A DNA stretch of 64,000 nt from Rhizosaccharibacter radicis (GCA_024508355.1 JAMZEJ010000003.1:417624-481623), one strand, 5' to 3'; counted from the first letter of the stretch, positions 28,709-38,218 are shown. The notes: a model not told the origin generated them from the letters alone. Translations and numbers: made by a program.

Positions 28709-29764
28709 CTAGGACCAGTGGCGGAGGCCGGTGCGCCCGGCCTTCGCCCATACGAACAAGGTCCAGGCGATCTGCGGCACCAGCAGCGCGGCCGCGATCG
28801 CCGCGTTGGCGGTTCCGCCGGCCAGCAACCGCCAGCCGACCGCCCCCCAGATCGCGAACATCCAGTGGATCGCCGCCACCGCCGGGCGGGGCACGCCGCA
28901 GCGTGACGCCACCTGATACAGATGACCCCGGTGCGCTTCGGTCACCCGCTCCCCGGCGACCAGACGGCGGCAGAGCGTGAACCCCACGTCCCACAGGATG
29001 CCCGCCAGCATCATCGGCACCAGCAAGGCGTCGAACGGATGCGCCGCGCCCGCGTATCGCCCCATCAACGGTGCCAGTGCCGCCAGCAGCAGGCCGCCGC
29101 TCTGGCTGCCGACATCGCCCATGAAGATTCGCGCCCGCGGGTAGTTGAAGGGCAGGAACCCGGCGAAACCAGCCGCGAGACCGAGCGACAGCGTCGCGAC
29201 CAGTCCGTCGTGCCTCGTCAGCGCCAGAAACAGCGCGCCGAGGGCCGCGACGAGTCCCGTGCCCGACGCGAGGCCGTTCAGCCCGTCGATGAAGTTCATC
29301 GCGTTGGTGACGAACACCATCCAGAACAGCGCGGCGAGCACCGCCATGGCGGCCGCCACGGGCGCCGGCACGATCGCCGACAGCGGGTCGGGTACGAACC
29401 AGGCGCCCGCGACCACCGCCATCAGCGCGGCGCCCCCCTGGGCCGCCAGCTTGGGCGCGAAGCGGAACTGCCACAGATCGTCGGCCCAGGAGACCGCCCC
29501 CAGCAGCAGGGCCGCCACCACCAGCAGAAGCAGCGACAGGATCGGCCATTCCCGTTCCGCGCCCGGCCATGCCGGCAGCAGAACGGCACAAAGCACCATG
29601 GCGGCCAGCACGCCCACGCCGCCGCCTTTCGGCACCGGGCGCTCGTGCGACGACCGGTGCCCCGGAATGTCGAGCACCCCGACCCGGATCATCCGCCACA
29701 CGGAGAGGGCCGACACCATCGCGGCGAGGAGCCCGACGATCGCGATCGCGGCCGGCGCCGTCAT
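28709..29764 (-). CDS. polyprenyl-phosphate sugar-1-phosphate transferase (WecA/MraY superfamily)
   Basis: The 351-residue polytopic protein has about ten membrane helices and the family active-site motifs: SWADDLWQFR (Asp pair), FVTNAMNFIDGLNGLASG, RIFMGDVGSQ, and a cytosolic TEAHRGHLYQ loop. It should load a sugar phosphate from UDP-sugar onto undecaprenyl phosphate, starting surface polysaccharide or O-antigen synthesis. The neighbouring dehydratase and aminotransferase suggest a UDP-amino-sugar substrate such as QuiNAc or bacillosamine type, an inference only. The ATG at 29764 fits the first helix. Confidence 0.85.
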   Translation of the reverse strand: MTAPAAIAIVGLLAAMVSALSVWRMIRVGVLDIPGHRSSHERPVPKGGGVGVLAAMVLCAVLLPAWPGAEREWPILSLLLLVVAALLLGAVSWADDLWQFRFAPKLAAQGGAALMAVVAGAWFVPDPLSAIVPAPVAAAMAVLAALFWMVFVTNAMNFIDGLNGLASGTGLVAALGALFLALTRHDGLVATLSLGLAAGFAGFLPFNYPRARIFMGDVGSQSGGLLLAALAPLMGRYAGAAHPFDALLVPMMLAGILWDVGFTLCRRLVAGERVTEAHRGHLYQVASRCGVPRPAVAAIHWMFAIWGAVGWRLLAGGTANAAIAAALLVPQIAWTLFVWAKAGRTGLRHWS

Positions 29765-30329
29765 CACCGCGTGGTCCGGACAGGTTCGCCCGGCGCGGCG
29801 GGTCGCGTCGTCGTCGCGGTGACGCTGGCCGCGGGTCGGGACCACGTCCTGAGACCTGACATGGTGCCGCGGGCGGTCAGGGCTTCGGCCGCCCGTGCGG
29901 ACGCACCTCGTTCGGGGGGTCGAATGTGCGGCACCGCGAGGGCCTCGACCCGGTCCGTCCCGAAGCCGGAGAACCGGATCGACTCCGCGTCTCGGCCACC
30001 CCGCGTGGCGGATGATCGTTCCCCGGCCGCCCGGTTCGGCCGACGGACCGCCCCGCTGAACCGGCGCCTGTTCCGTACGACTCCCGAACCCCTGCGCGTG
30101 GGACCCGGGGAGTAAGGCGTTACTCCGGGTGGCGGGAGATCTTCCGGCGATCGACCACGCTCGTCACCCAGGAAACGCCGGACCCCCACGCGCTCGCGCA
30201 AGGACGCGACGGCGGGAAGAACGGCAACCGGTCCGGGGGTGGTGGGAGGAAGCAACGGAACGGACTCCGGCGGTCCCGGCCGGCGGGGCGCTTCTAGCGG
30301 GGGATGGGCTGGGCTATAGGGGCGCGGAG
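29765..30329. other. 565-bp divergent intergenic region
   Basis: This region separates two divergent surface-glycan genes and must contain their promoters. It is GC-rich and Arg-rich in every frame. I saw no gene, terminator or repeat in it. Confidence 0.4.
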
Positions 30330-32486
30330 ATGGCCCCGCAACGCTTCTCCGACCATGCATCCGCGCCGAGGACGGTCCCCCCCGTGCAGGTCGTGGAACC
30401 CGCGTCCCCGGCGGTGGCAGAAGCGGCCGCGCAGCCGGGCGGCATCGTGCCGGCGGGGAGCGGGAAGGTCGCTGGCAACCGGTCCGACCGGATGCGGTCG
30501 GTCAACCGTATCCTGGTGAACATGCTGCTGGACGGCGCCCTGGCCGCCGTCGCCGCGCCGATCGCGCGCTGGCTCGCCGATCCGCATGGGGGCCTGATCC
30601 ATCCGCTCTGGTTCCTGGCCGGCGGGGCGATCACGCTGCTGGTGGGCGGCATCCCGTTCCGCATGCCGCAGCAATATTGGCGCTTCTCCGGCATCGCGGA
30701 CCTGCTGGGCATCGCCGGCGGCTCGGTGATCAGTGCCGCCCTGTTCGCGGCCGGGCTCGTGCTGACGGGCTACATGCTGCCGAGCATCACCTTCCCGATC
30801 ATCCACGCGCTGACATTGCTGGTGCTGCTGGGCGGGTTGCGCATCGTCTACCGCTTGTCGCAACGCCGTCCGTCCGCCGGCCTCGGCGTGGTCCGCGACA
30901 GCGTGCTGCTGATCGGGGCGGACGAGGCGGCCGACCTGTTTCTGCGGGCGGTGAAGCGCGACGCCGAGTCGCGCATGCGGGTGTCCGGCCTGATCGGCCA
31001 TGCCAGCCATCAGCCGGGACGGCGCATCCAGGGCGTCCCGATCCTGGGAACGGTGCGCGAGCTCGGCGCGGTGCTCGACCGCCTGGTGGCCCGCGGCAAG
31101 CGGCCGGACGGGCTCGTGGTGACCGATCCCGACCTGCGCGGCGAGGCGCTGGCGGCGGTGATGGAGGCGGCGGACCGGGTCGGCGTGCCGGTGCGGCGCG
31201 TGCCGAACCCCACCGCCCTGTCGCCGGCCGCCCGGGTCGAACTTCGTCCGGTGGCGATCGAGGATCTGCTGAACCGGCCGCAGGTGCCGCTCGACCGCGA
31301 GGCGATGGCGGCCTTCGTGCGCGGCCGCCGCGTGCTGGTGACGGGCGCGGGCGGCTCGATCGGCTCGGAGATGGCGCGGCAGGTGGCGGCACTTGATCCC
31401 GCGGAGCTGGTGCTGCTCGACAACGGCGAATACGCGCTGTGGCAGATCGAGCAGGAGCTGGATCATCTGGTGCCGTCGCTGCTCAGGCGCACGGTGATCG
31501 CGGACGTGCGCGACGCCGAGCGCATCGCCGCCCTGTTCGGGGCGCTGCGGCCCGAGCTGGTGTTCCACGCGGCCGCGCTCAAGCACGTGCCGATGGTGGA
31601 AGCCAATCCGGGCGAGGGGATGCTGACCAACGCGGTGGGCACGCTCAACGTGGCGGATGCGGCGCGTGCGGCCGGCGCCGCGGCCATGGTGCTGATCTCC
31701 ACGGACAAGGCGGTGAATCCCAGCAGCCTGATGGGGGCTTCCAAGCGCGCGGCCGAGATGTACTGCCAGGCGATGGACATCGTCGCCCGCCGCGCGGGGC
31801 GGGGCCTGCGCTGCGTCACCGTGCGCTTCGGCAACGTGCTGGGGTCCACCGGCTCCGTGGTGCCCTTGTTCCGCCGCCAGCTCGAACGCGGCGGCCCGCT
31901 CACCGTCACCCACGCCGACATGCAGCGCTACTTCATGACGGTGCCCGAGGCGGTCGGGCTGGTGCTGGAGGCGAGCGCGCTCGCGACCGGCCACGAGGCC
32001 GCGGGGCGCGACGCGCTCGGCGAGGAAGGCGGCATCTTCGTGCTGGACATGGGCCGTCCGGTGAAGATCGTCGATCTCGCCCGGCAGATGATCCGGCTGG
32101 CCGGGTTGCGGCCCGAGATCGACGTGCCGATCCGCTTCACCGGCCTGCGCCCGGGCGAGAAGCTGTTCGAGGAACTGTTCCACGGCCGCGAGCCGCCCGT
32201 GCCGACGCCTCATGCCGGGCTGCTGATCGCCAGGCCGCGCGTCGCCGATCTCGACGAGGTGCGGGGCGTGATCGCCGGGATCGGCGCCGCCTGCCGGGCG
32301 AACCGCCCGGCGGAGGCGATCGCGCTGCTGCGGCACCTGGTGCCGGAGTTCAACCACAACATCTCCGGCGTGCCCGGCGAAGGCGCGCCCAGCGAAGGCA
32401 CACCCCACGAAGGCGGGCCCGGCGAAGGCACGGGGCGGGCGGGCGGCCAGGCGGCCGTCATCGACGCCCCGCCGCTGGCGTCCTGA
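30330..32486 (+). CDS. membrane-bound nucleotide-sugar 4,6-dehydratase (CapD/WbpM/PglF-like)
   Basis: The 718-residue protein has four N-terminal membrane helices (about residues 60-165), a first Rossmann-like domain with VLLIGADEAADLFLRAV, then the SDR catalytic domain: VTGAGGSIGSEMARQV (about 337-352), HAAALKHVPMVE, STDKAVNPSSLMGASKRAAEMY, and LRPGEKLFEELF. This is the layout of FlaA1/PglF-type UDP-GlcNAc 4,6-dehydratases. The last 40 residues are a Gly/Glu/Pro repeat (EGAPSEGTPHEGGPGEGTG). The aminotransferase gene begins 11 bp downstream, giving a two-step amino-sugar route. ATG 30330 is the chosen start; 30492 is possible. Confidence 0.9.
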   Translation: MAPQRFSDHASAPRTVPPVQVVEPASPAVAEAAAQPGGIVPAGSGKVAGNRSDRMRSVNRILVNMLLDGALAAVAAPIARWLADPHGGLIHPLWFLAGGAITLLVGGIPFRMPQQYWRFSGIADLLGIAGGSVISAALFAAGLVLTGYMLPSITFPIIHALTLLVLLGGLRIVYRLSQRRPSAGLGVVRDSVLLIGADEAADLFLRAVKRDAESRMRVSGLIGHASHQPGRRIQGVPILGTVRELGAVLDRLVARGKRPDGLVVTDPDLRGEALAAVMEAADRVGVPVRRVPNPTALSPAARVELRPVAIEDLLNRPQVPLDREAMAAFVRGRRVLVTGAGGSIGSEMARQVAALDPAELVLLDNGEYALWQIEQELDHLVPSLLRRTVIADVRDAERIAALFGALRPELVFHAAALKHVPMVEANPGEGMLTNAVGTLNVADAARAAGAAAMVLISTDKAVNPSSLMGASKRAAEMYCQAMDIVARRAGRGLRCVTVRFGNVLGSTGSVVPLFRRQLERGGPLTVTHADMQRYFMTVPEAVGLVLEASALATGHEAAGRDALGEEGGIFVLDMGRPVKIVDLARQMIRLAGLRPEIDVPIRFTGLRPGEKLFEELFHGREPPVPTPHAGLLIARPRVADLDEVRGVIAGIGAACRANRPAEAIALLRHLVPEFNHNISGVPGEGAPSEGTPHEGGPGEGTGRAGGQAAVIDAPPLAS

Positions 32487-32497
32487 AGGATCGTTCC

Positions 32498-33688
32498 ATG
32501 GCCGACCACGAGGGCGCTGCGACGCCGATCCCGTTTCTCGACCTGAAGGCGCAGCAGCGCCGCATCGGCCCCGCGATCCGCGAGCGGGTTGCCGCGGTGC
32601 TGGATCATTGCCAGTTCATCCTGGGTCCCGAGGTCGCGGAGCTGGAGCGCCGGCTCGCAGACTTCGCCGGCGCCGGCCATTGCGTGGCGCTTTCCTCGGG
32701 CACGGACGCGCTGCAGATCGCGATGATGGCCGAGGGCATCGGCCGTGGCGACGCGGTGTTCCTGCCGGCCTTCACCTACACCGCGACGGCCGAGGTGCCG
32801 CTGGTGCTGGGTGCCACGCCGGTGTTCGTCGACGTGGACCCCGACACCTTCCAGATCGACGTGGCACACCTCCGGTTTCGGGTCGAACAGGTCCGCGCCG
32901 AGGGGCGCCTGCGTCCCGCCGCGATCGTGGGCGTCGATCTGTTCGGCCAGCCGGCACCCTGGGCCGCGCTACGGGAGGTGGCGGCGGAGCACGCCATGTT
33001 CACGCTCGACGACTGTGCGCAGAGCTTCGGCGCGACGCTCGGCGGCCAGCCGCTCGGACGCGAGGCCGATGCCACCGCGATCTCGTTCTTTCCGTCGAAG
33101 CCGCTGGGCGGCTACGGCGACGGCGGCGCGCTGCTGACGGACGATCCGGCGCGGGCGAAGCTTTATCGCTCGCTGCGCTCGCACGGCGAGGGCGACACCC
33201 GCTACGAGGTGCTGCGCACCGGCATGAACGGCCGTCTCGACACGCTGCAGGCGGCGGTGCTGCTGGCAAAGCTGGACGCGTTCGGCTGGGAACTGGAACG
33301 CCGCCGCGCCATCGCGGATGCCTATGATGCCAGCTTCGCGGCGCTGCCCGGCCTGCGGACGCCACGGCGCGTCGCCGACAGCGAGAGCGCCTGGGCGGTG
33401 TATGCCGTGCTGCTCGCGGACGAGGCGGCCCGCGAAGCGGCGCAGGCGGCGCTGCGGGCGAGGGGCATTAGCAGCGCCGTTTATTATCCGCGCCCGCTGC
33501 ACCGCCAGCCCGCCTACGAGCCGCATCACGACGGCGCCCCGCTGCCGGTGTCCGAAATGCTGGCGAGCCGGATCATGGCGTTGCCGATGCACCCGGAGCT
33601 GAGCGACCGCGACGTGACGCGGATCTGCGCGGCGGTGGCGGAAGCGGTTTCGGGGATCGCCGGCGCTCCCTCGCCCGCCATTTCCTGA
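32498..33688 (+). CDS. DegT/DnrJ/EryC1/StrS-family sugar aminotransferase
   Basis: The 396-residue PLP enzyme has FLDLKAQQ at the start, the cofactor-phosphate site SSGTDALQIAMMA, LDDCAQSFGA, and the Schiff-base lysine in FFPSKPLGGYGDGG (about residue 201). It transfers an amino group, normally from glutamate, to a keto sugar nucleotide. Placed right after the 4,6-dehydratase, it most likely aminates the 4-keto product (PglE/WbpE-like). No acetyltransferase gene for the next step is in the window. AAGGA lies six bases before the ATG. Confidence 0.9.
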   Translation: MADHEGAATPIPFLDLKAQQRRIGPAIRERVAAVLDHCQFILGPEVAELERRLADFAGAGHCVALSSGTDALQIAMMAEGIGRGDAVFLPAFTYTATAEVPLVLGATPVFVDVDPDTFQIDVAHLRFRVEQVRAEGRLRPAAIVGVDLFGQPAPWAALREVAAEHAMFTLDDCAQSFGATLGGQPLGREADATAISFFPSKPLGGYGDGGALLTDDPARAKLYRSLRSHGEGDTRYEVLRTGMNGRLDTLQAAVLLAKLDAFGWELERRRAIADAYDASFAALPGLRTPRRVADSESAWAVYAVLLADEAAREAAQAALRARGISSAVYYPRPLHRQPAYEPHHDGAPLPVSEMLASRIMALPMHPELSDRDVTRICAAVAEAVSGIAGAPSPAIS

Positions 33689-33925
33689 CGTGAAATGGGG
33701 TCATGCCTGCGGTAACGGCGCGTGGGCGGAGTTGGCTGAGGGCGGTGCCATCCTGAACCGGCGGTGAGCCGTTCCCGCTCGGCACGGGCGGTCACGTGCC
33801 GTTCGAGCGGGCCGCGCGGCATCGTGCCGACCGTCCTGTCGGAAGCAGCGCGTGTGCCCCGCTCGGGATTGGGGCGTGCCGGGCGGGTCTACGTGGCGCC
33901 CACGCCGTCGGTGGACCTGATCGAT

Positions 33926-33941
33926 CCCCGCCGCGGCGGGG
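33926..33941. other. 16-bp GC palindrome
   Basis: CCCCGCCGCGGCGGGG is perfectly palindromic and lies 12 bp from the 3' end of the DMT-transporter gene. It could act as a terminator hairpin for that gene, but there is no T-run on either side. Confidence 0.35.
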
Positions 33942-33953
33942 CGGCTCGGGGTC

Positions 33954-34889
33954 TCACTGGCGGTTGATCACCGGGTGGCGGTTCCAGAAGCGCGGCTTGC
34001 GGATCTGCTCGCGGCGGAAGGTGAACAGGCCGGCGCCGATGATCACGGCGGAGCCCAGGATCATCGGACCGTCGACGCCGATCCCGAACAGCAGGTCGTC
34101 CAGCGCGATCGCCCACAGCATCTGGCTGTATTGCGGCGGGGCCACTGCGGACGCCGGAGCGCGGGCGGAGGCCAGCATCAGCATCACGTTTCCCCCCGCC
34201 GCCAGCAGGCCGTAGCCGGCCACCCAAACCCATTGCAGGCCGTGCGGCATCACCATGTGGGGCAGGGCGAAGAGGAAGCTCACGACGATCGGACCCATCA
34301 GGCCGGCCCCGTAGAGCGAGATGCGCTTCTCCGTGGCCCCCTGGGCTCGCAGCATCACCACGGTGACGGCGGTCGCCAGCGCCCCCAGGATCGCGGCGAG
34401 GTGACCGAAGCCGAGCGCGCGGAAGCCCGGCCGCAGCACGATCATCACGCCCAGGAAGCCCACCACCACCGCCGACCAGCGCCGCCAGCCGATCGGCTCC
34501 TTCAAGAAGATCATGGACAGGATGGTGACGAAGGCCGGCATCAGGAACAGCAGCGACATGGCCTCGGCCATGCTCAGCAGCGTGAAGCAGATCACGGAGA
34601 ACACAGCGCCGCAGATCGCCATGGCCGCGCGCAGCGTCCACATCTTCCAGGAGCGGAACCGGAACGCGTCGCCCAGTGTCTCGCCCGGCTTTCGCACCAG
34701 CGGCAGGGCCAGCAGGCCCAGCATGGCGCCGATGAACACCACCTCGAACGGGGGCAGCGCGCCGTGCAGCAGCTTCACGCTCGCGTCGCTGAGCGAATAC
34801 GAAACATAAGCGGCCAGCGCGATCAGCACGCCCCGCTTGGCATCGCCGGCGGACGCGTTGGCGGGGGCGGTGTCGTCGCCTGGACCCAT
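33954..34889 (-). CDS. DMT-superfamily (EamA) transporter
   Basis: The 311-residue protein has about ten membrane helices in two EamA repeats: first half VLIALAAYVSYSLSDASVKLLHG..., with the typical join FLKEPIGWRRWSAVVVGFLGVMIVLRPG; second half starting HLAAILGALATAVTVVMLR. It is an inner-membrane metabolite exporter or importer of unknown substrate. The C-terminal tail is basic (FRREQIRKPRFWNRHPVINRQ). Confidence 0.88.
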   Translation of the reverse strand: MGPGDDTAPANASAGDAKRGVLIALAAYVSYSLSDASVKLLHGALPPFEVVFIGAMLGLLALPLVRKPGETLGDAFRFRSWKMWTLRAAMAICGAVFSVICFTLLSMAEAMSLLFLMPAFVTILSMIFLKEPIGWRRWSAVVVGFLGVMIVLRPGFRALGFGHLAAILGALATAVTVVMLRAQGATEKRISLYGAGLMGPIVVSFLFALPHMVMPHGLQWVWVAGYGLLAAGGNVMLMLASARAPASAVAPPQYSQMLWAIALDDLLFGIGVDGPMILGSAVIIGAGLFTFRREQIRKPRFWNRHPVINRQ

Positions 34890-35081
34890 GGCGCTGGCTT
34901 TCGGGAGATAGGTGGGGGAAATGGCGCGGTCGCGAGCGACGCCGGCGGCGATCGCTCGCCGCCACCGACAGGCGCGTTCGAGGGAGGGGGCGTCCCCGCC
35001 ACGGCCGCAGATGCCGCGGAAGGATGGCGCGGCGATGGCGGCCCGGTCGCCGGAGAACGACGACCGGTTCCGCCGCTGCCG

Positions 35082-35801
35082 TCAGGTGGTCAGGGTTTCC
35101 ACGAAGAGCTGTCCCATGGCTCCCCAGGAGGCCGCGTCGGCCTCGGGGTTGTAGCGGATCGCTTCGGGCATGTTCCGCCGCGCGGCATGGGGATTGGTGA
35201 AGCCGTGCACGGTGTTGCCGTAGAGATGGAGCGCCCATGACGCTGCCGCATCGCGCATCTCCTTCTCGAAGGTCGCGCGCTGATCGGGGTCGATCCACGG
35301 ATCGTCGGCGCCGATGCAGGCCAGCACGCGCGCCTTCACCGCACCCTTGGCCGCCGGCATGCGGCTGGCGAGCCCGCCATGGAACGCGACGGCCGCCCGG
35401 ATGTCGGCGCCCTCGCGCGCCAGCTCCAGCGCCATGGTGCCGCCGAAGCAGAAGCCGATCGCGGCCACCCGCGACGCGTCCACTTCCGGCCGGCCGCGCA
35501 GCAGCTCGAGCGCCGCCCCCGCCCGGGCGCGGATCCGGGTCGGATCGGCATAGAGCGGATCGAGCAGCCCAACTGCCTCGCCCACGTCGTCGATGTAGCG
35601 GCCCTCGCCGTGCAGGTCGCAGCTGAGCGCCACGAAGCCCATCTGTGCCAGCCGTTCCGCGCGGCCGAGCGAATGCTCGCCGGGACCGAACGCTTCGGGG
35701 AAGACCAGCACACCGGGACGGGGCGAGGATGCGGGCTCGTACACCAGCGTCCCCCGCATCTGGAGACCGTCCGCCTGGTAGGATACGGGATCCTGGGTCA
35801 T
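35082..35801 (-). CDS. dienelactone hydrolase family protein
   Basis: The 239-residue alpha/beta-hydrolase has the DLH nucleophile motif GFCFGGT (catalytic Cys), the acidic residue in GADDPWIDP, and the His in VHGFTNP, making the Cys-Asp-His triad. GEGRYIDDVGEAVG is also typical. The substrate could be a dienelactone, ester or polyketide-like compound; no catabolic neighbours help. The ATG at 35801 has AAGGAA six bases upstream. Confidence 0.9.
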   Translation of the reverse strand: MTQDPVSYQADGLQMRGTLVYEPASSPRPGVLVFPEAFGPGEHSLGRAERLAQMGFVALSCDLHGEGRYIDDVGEAVGLLDPLYADPTRIRARAGAALELLRGRPEVDASRVAAIGFCFGGTMALELAREGADIRAAVAFHGGLASRMPAAKGAVKARVLACIGADDPWIDPDQRATFEKEMRDAAASWALHLYGNTVHGFTNPHAARRNMPEAIRYNPEADAASWGAMGQLFVETLTT

Positions 35802-36004
35802 CGTCGCTTCCTTGAAGTCCGTGCCTGCGCTGAGGCGGGCGCTGAGGCGGGGCATCCTGCCACGGGTGGCTCCGGCGCGTCAGGGGCGCGGACGTGCCGC
35901 GCGGGGCTATTTGCCGGATAGCTTTCAGCCACCGGCCCCAGCGCATGTTGCGGCGGCCCGGGCATCGTTCCAGAACTGCCGCCGGGTTCGGGGGATCGAG
36001 GTGC

Positions 36005-37651
36005 ATGGCCGACAGGAAGGATGCCGGGCACCGGCGCGTGTCCGGCACGGCGGCGATGGTCGGGCCGGCGATGATGGCGGTGTCGATGCTCGCCTCGTCG
36101 ATGATGACCGTTCGCCCCGCCGCCGCGAGCCGGACGGCGGCGATCGACGCTTCGCTCGCGCTCGCAGGCGCCCCTGGTTCCGGGCATGGGCACACCGGGC
36201 GGATGAGGGTCGCGGCCCCGGCGTCGCGTTCCGGCCATGGCGGCGGCCAGGTGCGAGGGCCGGTTCCGCATCCGCCGGCCGCCGGACGTGCCGTGCTCCT
36301 GCGCGTATCCGCGACCGCCGCGCCCGCTTCGGCTGAGGATTCCGCTGCCGCGGTGCGGGCCAGCTGGGCCGCGCGATCGGCGGCGCATGGCTCCCCGACC
36401 CACGCGGTGGCCAGGGGTGGGGCGGCGCCGCGACGATCGGCCGCCGACGGCACGGCCATGCCGGTGCCAGGGCCGGCGCGGGTGCCTGGCACCGCCCAGA
36501 AGGCTGTCTCGTCGCCGGGGTCCCAGACAGGTGGCGGCCAGGCGGCGGCCGTGCGGGCCGCCTGGGCGGCGCGATCGGCGGCGGGGACGTCCGCGCTCCC
36601 CGCGGCTGGCGGACGCCGCGCGATCTCCGGAGGCGGCGTTTCGGGTGCCCCCGTCGCCGGGCCGAGGGCTGCGCGCGGAGGAGCAGCCGGCGCGGCAGCG
36701 GGGCGTGTTCCGCCGGCCAATCCTCCGGTGCGGGCCCCGGAAGCGGCGGCAGCGGTGCGGGATGCCTGGGCCGCGCGGACCACGGCCGGCGTTGCGTCCG
36801 GCGGCTCCCGCCCTGCGGGTGCGGTCCCCGGCGGAACCGCGCTGACCGCGGCCGGGCCGGCTGCGACTGCCCGAGGGCTGGTGGCCGGAGGTGGCACGCT
36901 GCCGGTTCAGGGGACGGCACAGCATCCGGCCTCTTCCGGCGACCGGCCCGGCGGTCATGGGGTGGCGGTCCAGGACGGAGAAGCCCCGACCGCGCCTTCC
37001 GCCGCGCCGCTTCCGCGCGAAGGCCCGGACCCTGGCGCCGGGATCGTCTCGCGAAACGGATGGGCACCCCGGAAGGCCGATGGCGCGACCGATGGTTCTT
37101 CGGCCATGTCCAGGGGCCCCGTAGCGGACCGCCCGGCGTCTGTGCAGGATGGACCGCGTGGTGCGGCGACCGGCGGCGCGATGCCCACCCCGGCGGCGCC
37201 GGCCGGAGCAGCGACGACGGCAACGACGACGGCGGGACTGATCCCCGGGCAAGCGAACGTACCGGGCAGTGCGATCGCCGGCTCAGCGGCCGCCTCTGCC
37301 GGGCGGGCGGGGGCTGGCACCGGTCCTTCATCGGCCGCCGCCGCTCCCGGGAACGGCGGCGGCTCCGACCAGGCCACCGCCCCGCCCGCGTCGCCGGCCA
37401 CGCCCGACGAACAGGAACATCTCACCGTGCGCGGGCGCCATTTCCAGGAGGCGCCGACCCCGGGGGACAGCATGGGCGACCCGCCGGAGAAGTTTCCGGT
37501 GCCGCATGTGGGCCGGTTCCGCATCACGGGCGATCAGGAACGCCATGAAGGTCGCGACGCGCAGACCAACGCCTATATCGCGCCTTTCGGCTCGGCCTAT
37601 CCCGACGCGAGCCCGGTCGGCGACGGTCTGGCGCGCCGGGTCGGCCATTAA
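36005..37651 (+). CDS. Ala/Gly/Pro-rich repeat protein, unknown function
   Basis: The 548-residue protein is not recognised. It starts with a basic stretch and a hydrophobic segment (about residues 13-40) that may be a signal peptide or membrane anchor. Most of the body is low-complexity Ala/Gly/Pro. Three copies of a motif A-A-V-R-x-x-W-A-A-R recur about 66 residues apart (near 113, 179 and 246). The C-terminal 85 residues look folded and less biased (EQEHLTVRGRHFQE, PVPHVGRFRITGDQE, AYIAPFGSAYPD). A GAGGT site precedes the ATG. The opposite strand also stays open, but the C-terminal composition and repeats favour this strand. Confidence 0.55.
   Translation: MADRKDAGHRRVSGTAAMVGPAMMAVSMLASSMMTVRPAAASRTAAIDASLALAGAPGSGHGHTGRMRVAAPASRSGHGGGQVRGPVPHPPAAGRAVLLRVSATAAPASAEDSAAAVRASWAARSAAHGSPTHAVARGGAAPRRSAADGTAMPVPGPARVPGTAQKAVSSPGSQTGGGQAAAVRAAWAARSAAGTSALPAAGGRRAISGGGVSGAPVAGPRAARGGAAGAAAGRVPPANPPVRAPEAAAAVRDAWAARTTAGVASGGSRPAGAVPGGTALTAAGPAATARGLVAGGGTLPVQGTAQHPASSGDRPGGHGVAVQDGEAPTAPSAAPLPREGPDPGAGIVSRNGWAPRKADGATDGSSAMSRGPVADRPASVQDGPRGAATGGAMPTPAAPAGAATTATTTAGLIPGQANVPGSAIAGSAAASAGRAGAGTGPSSAAAAPGNGGGSDQATAPPASPATPDEQEHLTVRGRHFQEAPTPGDSMGDPPEKFPVPHVGRFRITGDQERHEGRDAQTNAYIAPFGSAYPDASPVGDGLARRVGH
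36342..36780 (+). repeat. three spaced copies of an AAVRxxWAAR-coding repeat
   Basis: Copies at 36342-36387, 36540-36582 and 36741-36780 encode near-identical segments (AAVRASWAARSAA, AAVRAAWAARSAA, AAVRDAWAARTTA). Spacing is about 200 bp. The linkers between them are not similar, so selection on the protein motif is more likely than recent DNA duplication. Confidence 0.6.
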
Positions 37652-37855
37652 GGCCGGGCGACGCGGCCACGGGGCGGGATCGCGCGCTCGGCGGGAACGA
37701 CGGCACCGCCTTGTTGCGGCGCGGCGCGATCTGCTATGACGCCCGCGATCCTGCAACAACCGCGCGCGGCCGCGCGCGACGGACCCGGATGCGATCGCGC
37801 CGGACCGCCGCCGGGATGATCGGCCGTCCGGCATCATGCCCATAGGGGAAGAACC

Positions 37856-38218
37856 ATCTTCAAGGGAAGCAAACACAGCGATCGCGCCGAAACCTCCGCC
37901 GAGGCCAAGCGCGCCATGCTCGCCAAGTTCCAGACCCGGCCGGCCGCCGACGATCCGGAGGTGAAGGCCCGTGCGGAAGAGCGCCGCCGCGTGGCCGAGG
38001 CGCGCGACGCCCGCATCGCCGAGCGCCGCGCCGCGAAAGCCGCCGAGGCCGCGCGCCTCGCCGCGGAAAAGGAAGCGGCGCGTCTCGCCGCCGAGGTCCG
38101 ACGTCGTGAAGAAGAGGCCGCCGCGGCCGAGCTCGCGCGTCAGGAAACGATCAAGAAGCTGAAGCTGAAGTTCGACACCGAGAACTCGCGCTACCCCGCC
38201 CGCAAGGCCAAGCGTTGA
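37856..38218 (+). CDS. DUF6481-like coiled-coil protein, probable ATC start
   Basis: The 120-residue protein is mostly a long charged helix of Ala/Arg/Glu/Lys (about residues 35-95). The N-terminus FKGSKHSDRAETSAEAKRAM matches the family start as I remember it. No ATG, GTG or TTG lies in frame between an upstream TGA (37817) and the ATG at 37916. However, ATC at 37856 has AGGGGA exactly six bases upstream. I therefore read ATC as the initiator; the conservative alternative is ATG 37916 (100 aa), which would drop the conserved N-terminus. The function is unknown. Confidence 0.65.
   Translation: MFKGSKHSDRAETSAEAKRAMLAKFQTRPAADDPEVKARAEERRRVAEARDARIAERRAAKAAEAARLAAEKEAARLAAEVRRREEEAAAAELARQETIKKLKLKFDTENSRYPARKAKR

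Noticed and set aside
33889..36897. 1002-aa minus-strand open frame
   Set aside because: It is a GC-rich shadow running antisense to the repeat protein and out of frame through the hydrolase and DMT genes; it is Arg/Pro/Ala-biased with no domain.
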